Made by a program: the position numbers and the translations under genes. The notes under the pieces are model-generated. The model was given only the letters and a program-made list of their open reading frames with translations. It had not been told where the DNA came from and did no database searches. Shown one piece after another: positions 14,517-19,078 of a DNA stretch of 19,078 nt; position 1 is the stretch's first letter; every line of letters begins with the position of its first letter. This DNA comes from Nanobdellota archaeon (GTDB taxonomy: Archaea > Nanobdellota > Nanobdellia > Pacearchaeales > GW2011-AR1), in NCBI GenBank assembly GCA_018901675.1, contig JAHIEH010000009.1, positions 1-19,078 on the forward strand, in the 5' to 3' direction.

Positions 14517-14525
14517 GAACACCTC

Positions 14526-14585
14526 AAAAATTGTTTTTTCTTTCCCATGAGTTAAAACAAAAGGTTTACGAAAAAAACAATTTTT
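14526..14585. terminator. Bidirectional terminator-like inverted repeat
   Basis: AAAAATTGTTTTTTC (14526-14540) pairs with GAAAAAAACAATTTTT (14570-14585) with a single 1-nt bulge, around a 29-nt loop. T-runs occur on both strands. It lies between the convergent PRTase-like gene (ends 14462) and leuS (ends 14604), where archaeal poly-U termination in both directions would be expected. Confidence 0.55.
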
Positions 14586-14603
14586 AATGTATTAAATCAG
14601 TTC

Positions 14604-17057
14604 TCACTCCAAAAACAAAGCAGGCCTTCCTGGCTTTGCTTTCTTAGAAAAGTTTTGAGGATCATGCTTATCCTTGTCATTAACAGCATAAATCTCAACA
14701 GCAAGATTAGTTTTCTTTTCTATAATATTTTTATTATTAACAAAACCCTGCTTTTCATTAGGAATAACATAAACATAAACTTTGCTAACTTCCTTGCCTT
14801 GTTTCTCTTTGACAAGTTTAGCAACATTATTTATATCGTCTATTAACTTATCAACATTTTCCTCCTGCTTTAATAAATTCTCATCTACTTTTCCTGCTTC
14901 AGGCCATTTTTCCAAACTTACAAAACTTTTATTTCCAAACTTATGCCAAATTTCTTCTGCAATATGGGGGCAGAATGGAGCAAGAAGTTTTAAACAAGCT
15001 TCAAAATCTTTTTTGCTAACACCTTTTTCTATTATTGAATCAAACAAACTTCTAAGTTTAATCACAACAAGATTATACCTAAACTTCTCAATATCTTCTG
15101 TAATCTCTTTTATTGCTTTGTTTAACTTGGATTCAACTACTTTGTTTGTTTGGGCAAATTTACCTTTTTCTGCAAAATCAAATACTTTTCTAACAAATCT
15201 CAAACTTCCTTCGATGCCATTTTCACTCCATAACACCTCCTTGTCAGGAGACGCCACGCTTACAAGAAAAAGCCTTGCAGTATCAATGCCATATTTACTT
15301 GAAACTTGTTCTGGGAGGATAACATTTCCCTTGCTCTTAGACATTTTTTCTCCATCACTGCCAAGCAACATTCCCTGATTAAACAATTTAGAGAAAGGTT
15401 CGTCAATTTTAACAAACCCCAAATCTTTCAAAGCTTTTGTAAAGAATCTTGCATAAATCAAATGCATGCAGGCATGCTCTGCACCTCCGATATACTGGTC
15501 AACAGGCATCCAATAGTTTGCTTTTGCAGAATCAAAAGGTTTTTTATTATTTTTATTGTCACAATACCTAAGAAAATACCAGGAAGAATCAAAGAAAGTG
15601 TCCATAGTATCTGTTTCTCGCCTTGCTTTGCCTTTGCATTTTGGACATTTAACATTTACAAATTTTTCATTTGTTGTTAATGGATTTCCTTTTCCAAAAG
15701 TAACTTTTTCAGGTAGCAAAACCGGAAGCTCTTTTTCATTTACAGGGACTATCCCGCATTTTTCACAATAAATTACCGGTATTGGCGTTCCCCAATATCT
15801 CTGCCTTGAAACAAGCCAGTCTTTTAACTTGTATTCTATCTTTTTTCTTCCAATTTTTTTACTTTCTAAATATTTTGTAATTTCTTCCTTGGCTTTCTCG
15901 CTTTGCATTCCATTAAACTTTCCTGAATTTACAAGAACTCCTTCATTAACATAAGCTCTCTCTTTAATGCTTGAATTTTCTCCTTTAATAACTTCTTTTA
16001 TAGAGATTTGGTATTTCTTTGCAAATTCAAAATCCCTCTGGTCATGCCCAGGAACAGCCATTACCATTCCGCTTCCATAATCTGCAACAACAAAATTACC
16101 CGCATAAACAGGAATTTTTTCATTGCTTATTGGATTGACAGCATAACTCCCAGTAAACACTCCTTCTTTTTCCATTTCTTCCTGCTCTTTTTCAGAAACA
16201 GATTTTATTTTTTTCAAAAACTTTTCAACATCTTTCTTCTGCCCATTAGTTACAAGTTCCATAAGCTTAAGATGTTGCGCACTCACAACCATAAATGTAA
16301 CTCCGAAGATAGTGTCAGGACGAGTTGTGAAAATTTTCCATGATTTGTCATCAATCGTAAAATCAATTTCAGTCCCATGGCTTTTGCCAATCCAGTTTCT
16401 TTGCATAATCTTTATTCTTTCAGGCCAATTTAAATTTTCAATATCTTTCAAAAGCTCTTCTGCATACTTTGTTGTTTTGATAAACCACTGCTCTAACTGC
16501 TTTATTTCAACCTCTGTATCTTCATGTCTCCAGCATCTTCCATTATGCACCTGCTCATTAGCAAGAACACTCTCACATTTTCTACAAAAATTAACAGGCG
16601 CTTTTTTCCGGTAAACTAATCCTTTTTCCAGAAATTTCAAAAAGAAATACTGATTCCATTTGTAATAATTAAAATCATGGCTGGCAAAAGTCCTGCTCCA
16701 ATCGTAACTCAGTCCTATCTCTTTCATTTGCCTAATATAATTTTTGATAGCATCTTCTGTAAATTTCTTAGGATGTGCTTTTGCTTTTATAGCTGCATTT
16801 TCTGCAGGCAAACCAAAACTATCAAAACCCATAGGATAAAGAACATTAAACCCATTCATCCTCTTGAATCTTGCACAAATGTCCCCAATAGTATAATTAA
16901 GAGCATGCCCCATATGCAACCCAGAGGAGGAGGGATAAGGGTACATCTCAAGAACATAAAATTTCTTTTTTCCTTTCTGCTCTTTAACTTCAAATACCTT
17001 TTTCTTTTCCCACTCTTTCTGCCACTTGCTTTCTATTGCTTTGAAGTTGTATTCCAT
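14604..17057 (-). CDS. leuS: Leucyl-tRNA synthetase, bacterial type
   Basis: An 817-residue class I synthetase charging tRNA-Leu. The HIGH motif is HMGH (48-51), following YPYPSSSGL as in bacterial LeuRS, and KMSKS is at 571-575. Zinc ligands of the first insert are C158, C161, C175 and H178; a second set is C431, C434, C471 and C474. The CP1 editing domain (about 225-415) has TTRPDTIFG (244-252) and the conserved Asp D339 in VPGHDQRDF, so editing should work. The position of CP1 and the overall length are bacterial; archaeal LeuRS is longer and differently arranged. Transfer from bacteria is inferred. A box A-like AATTTAAAAA (17079-17088) precedes the ATG by 25 nt, yet the upstream small gene ends only 7 nt away, so cotranscription is also possible. 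Confidence 0.96.
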   Translation of the reverse strand: MEYNFKAIESKWQKEWEKKKVFEVKEQKGKKKFYVLEMYPYPSSSGLHMGHALNYTIGDICARFKRMNGFNVLYPMGFDSFGLPAENAAIKAKAHPKKFTEDAIKNYIRQMKEIGLSYDWSRTFASHDFNYYKWNQYFFLKFLEKGLVYRKKAPVNFCRKCESVLANEQVHNGRCWRHEDTEVEIKQLEQWFIKTTKYAEELLKDIENLNWPERIKIMQRNWIGKSHGTEIDFTIDDKSWKIFTTRPDTIFGVTFMVVSAQHLKLMELVTNGQKKDVEKFLKKIKSVSEKEQEEMEKEGVFTGSYAVNPISNEKIPVYAGNFVVADYGSGMVMAVPGHDQRDFEFAKKYQISIKEVIKGENSSIKERAYVNEGVLVNSGKFNGMQSEKAKEEITKYLESKKIGRKKIEYKLKDWLVSRQRYWGTPIPVIYCEKCGIVPVNEKELPVLLPEKVTFGKGNPLTTNEKFVNVKCPKCKGKARRETDTMDTFFDSSWYFLRYCDNKNNKKPFDSAKANYWMPVDQYIGGAEHACMHLIYARFFTKALKDLGFVKIDEPFSKLFNQGMLLGSDGEKMSKSKGNVILPEQVSSKYGIDTARLFLVSVASPDKEVLWSENGIEGSLRFVRKVFDFAEKGKFAQTNKVVESKLNKAIKEITEDIEKFRYNLVVIKLRSLFDSIIEKGVSKKDFEACLKLLAPFCPHIAEEIWHKFGNKSFVSLEKWPEAGKVDENLLKQEENVDKLIDDINNVAKLVKEKQGKEVSKVYVYVIPNEKQGFVNNKNIIEKKTNLAVEIYAVNDKDKHDPQNFSKKAKPGRPALFLE

Positions 17058-17064
17058 GTCTTTA

Positions 17065-17343
17065 CTAAAGGTAATATGTTTTTAAATTCTTTCCACCTAA
17101 ATCAATCATGTCGACAGTATAAGATACATTTCCAGCATGCCTTTCTGCAGAAATTTCTATTCGTTTAGCTTCTTCCATTAATTCAAACATTTTTTTATTT
17201 GGCCCTGGGTTTGCCCTATATTGAAGTAACCGGCACTTTTGAACTCTAAAATAATTTGCTTCTGGGACTCTTTTAAACTCCTTTCTGGAGCAATCTTCTT
17301 CATTTCCGATAATTTCATCAGAGCATAAACATTCTAGAGCCAT
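17065..17343 (-). CDS. 92-residue Cys-containing hypothetical protein upstream of leuS
   Basis: A minus-strand frame of 92 residues ending 7 nt before the leuS ATG. It contains C5, C7, C18 and C37 (ALECLCSDE, EEDCSRKE, RVQKCRLL), which could form a metal site, then a helix (KKMFELMEEAKRIEISAERH) and a likely beta segment (NVSYTVDMIDLG). Composition is protein-like, not that of a shadow frame. A possible box A, ATTAATAAAATC, lies about 25 nt upstream of its ATG. The family is not recognised. Tight spacing suggests cotranscription with leuS. The main doubt is that the leuS box A lies within its last codons. Confidence 0.6.
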   Translation of the reverse strand: MALECLCSDEIIGNEEDCSRKEFKRVPEANYFRVQKCRLLQYRANPGPNKKMFELMEEAKRIEISAERHAGNVSYTVDMIDLGGKNLKTYYL

Positions 17344-17391
17344 TTTTTATTAAAAAAAGATTTTATTAATGACTCTTTACAAGAGAGCCAC

Positions 17392-17429
17392 GACTAACAC
17401 TGATGCCAGAACTAAATTTTGTGTTAGTC
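17392..17429. other. 9-bp hairpin between divergent genes
   Basis: GACTAACAC (17392-17400) pairs perfectly with GTGTTAGTC (17421-17429), with a 20-nt loop, followed on the plus strand by TTTT. A box A-like ATTTTATTAAT about 25 nt upstream could start a short plus-strand RNA made up of this hairpin and terminator. It might equally be an operator for the 92-residue gene or endA. Confidence 0.35.
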
Positions 17430-17501
17430 TTTTCATGTTGAGATATACAAAAGCATATTTTTAAACATCAAAAATCTTTATAAATTTATGGTTTTTGTGG
17501 C

Positions 17502-17526
17502 TTAAAAGTTCCAGAGGAACTTTTAA
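17502..17526. promoter_or_regulatory. Perfect 11-bp palindrome overlapping the endA promoter
   Basis: TTAAAAGTTCC (17502-17512) and GGAACTTTTAA (17516-17526) are perfect inverted arms around AGA. The right arm contains CTTTTAAAT, centred about 25 nt upstream of the endA ATG, where box A is expected. A dimeric repressor bound here would block TBP. Alternatively, a second box (CTTTATAAAT, about 17476-17485) would put this hairpin at the 5' end of the endA mRNA. Confidence 0.5.
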
Positions 17527-17550
17527 ATATTATGTTAAATTATTAAAATC

Positions 17551-18069
17551 ATGGAAAAAGTAAAAGCATATCTTACAGGAGAGTTAGTTCAGAGCAATTC
17601 TTCAGAAGCGCATACTTTGCATGAAAAAAGCTGTTTTGGAGAGCCAAAAGAAGGAAAAATTCTCTATTCACTCCCGGAAGCATTATTTTTAGTTGAAAAA
17701 GAAAAAATGGAAATACTCTCAAAAAACAAAAGTTTTTCATTTAAAGAGCTTCTGGAAAAATTCCGAAGAATAGACCCAAAACTTCAGATTAAATACTCTG
17801 TTTTTAAGGACTTAAGAGAGAGGGGGTATATTGTCAAAACAGCATTAAAATTTGGTGCTGATTTCAGAGTTTATGACAAAGGAAACAGGCCAGGAAAAAG
17901 CCATGCAAAATGGATTCTTTTTGCAGACCATGAAACTAAAAAAATGACATGGCATGAGTTTTCTGCCAGAAACCGTGTAGCCCACAGCACAAAAAAGAAT
18001 CTTCTTCTTGCAATAGTTGACGAGGAAGGAGATATAACCTATTATGAAGTAAGATGGATAAGGCCGTGA
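17551..18069 (+). CDS. endA: tRNA-splicing endonuclease
   Basis: A 172-residue archaeal EndA, which cuts introns out of precursor tRNA and rRNA at bulge-helix-bulge sites. The catalytic triad of the family is visible: Y108 in KFGADFRVYDKG, H118 in KSHAKW and K148 in HSTKKNLLLA. The N-terminal domain (about 1-80) includes the LPEALFLVEK segment typical of the family. Length fits the single-domain homotetramer type (about 170-180 residues) rather than two-domain fused forms. The DPANN-specific insert of some three-unit types is not evident. The one tRNA in this window has no intron, so its substrates lie elsewhere. A perfect palindrome covers its likely promoter. Confidence 0.95.
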   Translation: MEKVKAYLTGELVQSNSSEAHTLHEKSCFGEPKEGKILYSLPEALFLVEKEKMEILSKNKSFSFKELLEKFRRIDPKLQIKYSVFKDLRERGYIVKTALKFGADFRVYDKGNRPGKSHAKWILFADHETKKMTWHEFSARNRVAHSTKKNLLLAIVDEEGDITYYEVRWIRP

Positions 18070-18096
18070 GAAAATAAAACTGCGCTCAACCCCCAC

Positions 18097-18106
18097 AAAA
18101 CTTATA
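18097..18106 (+). promoter_or_regulatory. Putative TATA box of the winged-helix gene
   Basis: AAAACTTATA is centred about 27 nt upstream of the ATG at 18130, in the 60-bp gap after endA; leaderless spacing again. Confidence 0.4.
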
Positions 18107-18129
18107 ACCCTCATTCTTTTGTTTCATTT

Positions 18130-19077
18130 ATGGTAAACGCCCTGGAAATAAAGTCCAAAATTATTGAAATAGTCAAAAAAAGAGGCCCATCTCTTCCAGT
18201 CCATGTTGCTAAGGAGACTGGATTAACTATGCTGTTTGCCTCTGCTTTTCTTTCAGAGCTTTTTTCTGATAGAACAATAAAGATAAGCAGCCTAAAGGTT
18301 GGAGGCTCTCCTTTATACTTCCTTCCTGGACAGGAGCATCTTCTTGAAAATTTCTCAAATTTTTTAAACAGCAAAGAAAAAGAAGCTTTCTTCCATCTCA
18401 AACAAAACAAATTTCTTAAAGATTCTGAACAAGAACCAGCAATAAGAGTTGCTTTGAGAGCAATAAAAGATTTTGCATTTCCTTTTCAAGCAAGCGGGGA
18501 AGTTTACTGGAAATTCTTCAGTGCAAATGAATCCGAATTTGTAGAAATAAAACCCAAGGCAATAGAATCCCAAGTAGAAAAGATTACCGAAGAAATTAAA
18601 GAGGTTATAAAAGAACTTCCAGAAGAGGGGCTGGAAATGCCAAAGGAAAAGAAAAAGCCAAAGCTAAAAATACCCCTTGAAGAAAAAGAAAAACCGCTGT
18701 TAACAATAAAGGAAAAACCACTTATAGAAATAAAAAAAGAGCCAAAGCTGGAAATGCCAAAGGAAAAATCAGAGTTTGCTGTAAAAGTTATTGAATTTTT
18801 AAAATCAAAAGATATAGAAGTTTTACAAGAGATAGATTTCAAAAAAAAGGAATTCAATTGCATAGTAAGGATAAACTCTGACCTCGGCAAAATAGAATTC
18901 TTGTCTATAGCAAAAGACAAGAAAAAAGTTACTGAGAGTGATTTGACTCTCGCTGTGCAAAAAAGCAACTCCCTTAAAAAGCCGGTGCTTTTTATCTCAA
19001 CAGGGGATTTGGATAAAAAAGCAAAGGAATTTATGGATAACTACCAGAATATAATAAAATTCCTAAAGATTGAATGA
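18130..19077 (+). CDS. Winged-helix protein with charged linker and C-terminal alpha/beta domain
   Basis: A 315-residue protein ending at the TGA at 19075-19077. Residues 1-70 look like a winged helix (IKSKIIEIVKKRG, LPVHVAKETGL, then a short beta wing ending GGSPLYFLPGQEH). Residues about 70-145 are helical. Residues about 145-215 form a Lys/Glu/Pro linker of imperfect repeats (LEMPKEK twice, EKPLLTI, EKPLIEI). Residues about 216-315 form an alpha/beta domain (KVIEFLKSKDIEVLQEIDFK, IEFLSIAKDKKKVTESDLTL, KPVLFISTGDLDKKAKEF) resembling restriction-endonuclease-like folds, but a clear D-ExK active site is not visible. It may bind DNA or RNA, perhaps as a regulator or repair factor. It follows endA in the same direction but has its own promoter-like box. 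Confidence 0.78.
   Translation: MVNALEIKSKIIEIVKKRGPSLPVHVAKETGLTMLFASAFLSELFSDRTIKISSLKVGGSPLYFLPGQEHLLENFSNFLNSKEKEAFFHLKQNKFLKDSEQEPAIRVALRAIKDFAFPFQASGEVYWKFFSANESEFVEIKPKAIESQVEKITEEIKEVIKELPEEGLEMPKEKKKPKLKIPLEEKEKPLLTIKEKPLIEIKKEPKLEMPKEKSEFAVKVIEFLKSKDIEVLQEIDFKKKEFNCIVRINSDLGKIEFLSIAKDKKKVTESDLTLAVQKSNSLKKPVLFISTGDLDKKAKEFMDNYQNIIKFLKIE
18631..18767 (+). repeat. Two copies of a 20-bp direct repeat inside the linker
   Basis: An identical 20-bp sequence, CTGGAAATGCCAAAGGAAAA, occurs at 18631-18650 and 18748-18767, encoding LEMPKEK both times; related KPKLKIP/EPKLEMP units lie between. Nucleotide-level identity suggests recent duplication, so linker length may vary between strains. Confidence 0.7.
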
Positions 19078-19078
19078 A

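Noticed and set aside
14782..15378. 198-residue plus-strand frame opposite leuS
   Set aside because: It lies entirely within the clearly recognised leuS gene and has Ser/Phe-rich antisense composition.
18504..18968. 154-residue minus-strand frame opposite the winged-helix gene
   Set aside because: It is a Ser/Phe/Ile-rich mirror of the Lys/Glu-rich linker coded on the plus strand.

Overview
The window looks like part of an AT-rich DPANN archaeal genome of the Woesearchaeota/Pacearchaeota/Nanoarchaeota kind; the exact lineage cannot be fixed from sequence alone. Archaeal markers are transcription factor TFE-alpha, an NreA-type DNA repair protein with a C-terminal PCNA-binding peptide, an archaeal tRNA-splicing endonuclease, an archaeal/eukaryal-type ProRS, and TATA-like boxes centred about 25 nt upstream of many start codons, which suggests leaderless mRNAs. 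Two other aminoacyl-tRNA synthetases, LeuRS and a short AlaRS, are bacterial in type, which suggests transfer.

Layout. 1-261: the tail of an unidentified gene, then tRNA-Arg(TCG). 262-611: non-coding DNA with small hairpins, possibly a dispersed repeat. 612-2910 (+): a membrane-anchored HtrA-like protease and proS, 1 nt apart. 2911-3490: no intact gene; a decayed minus-strand reading frame. 3491-5705 (-): a DisA-type diadenylate cyclase followed by a DHH/DHHA1 phosphoesterase, a plausible c-di-AMP synthesis/breakdown pair. 5742-5813: a sequence able to form a three-way junction. 5929-6138 (+): a small two-helix membrane protein. 6186-6273: five alternating copies of an 8-bp word. 6387-7616 (+): nreA. 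7626-9640 (-): a tight operon tfe - rhomboid protease - SpoIIM-like membrane protein. 9807-10798 (+): two adjacent coiled-coil proteins of unknown function. 10881-12647 (+): short AlaRS without the C-Ala domain. 12697-12870 (-): a 57-residue membrane protein. 13206-14462 (+): an isolated protein with a degenerate phosphoribosyltransferase-like region and a DUF5678-like C-terminus. 14478-14585: strong hairpins between convergent genes. 14604-17343 (-): a 92-residue Cys-containing protein followed by bacterial-type leuS. 17392-17526: two hairpins, one covering the endA promoter. 17551-18069 (+): endA. 18130-19077 (+): a winged-helix protein with a charged linker and a C-terminal alpha/beta domain.

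Most genes serve translation and information processing: three synthetases, a tRNA, tRNA splicing, TFE and NreA. Three membrane quality-control or envelope genes (HtrA, rhomboid, SpoIIM) are mixed in. The most notable items are the disA-DHH pair, with a degenerate DNA-binding HhH in DisA, and the orphan PRTase-like/DUF5678 protein. Several intergenic structures have no assigned function.
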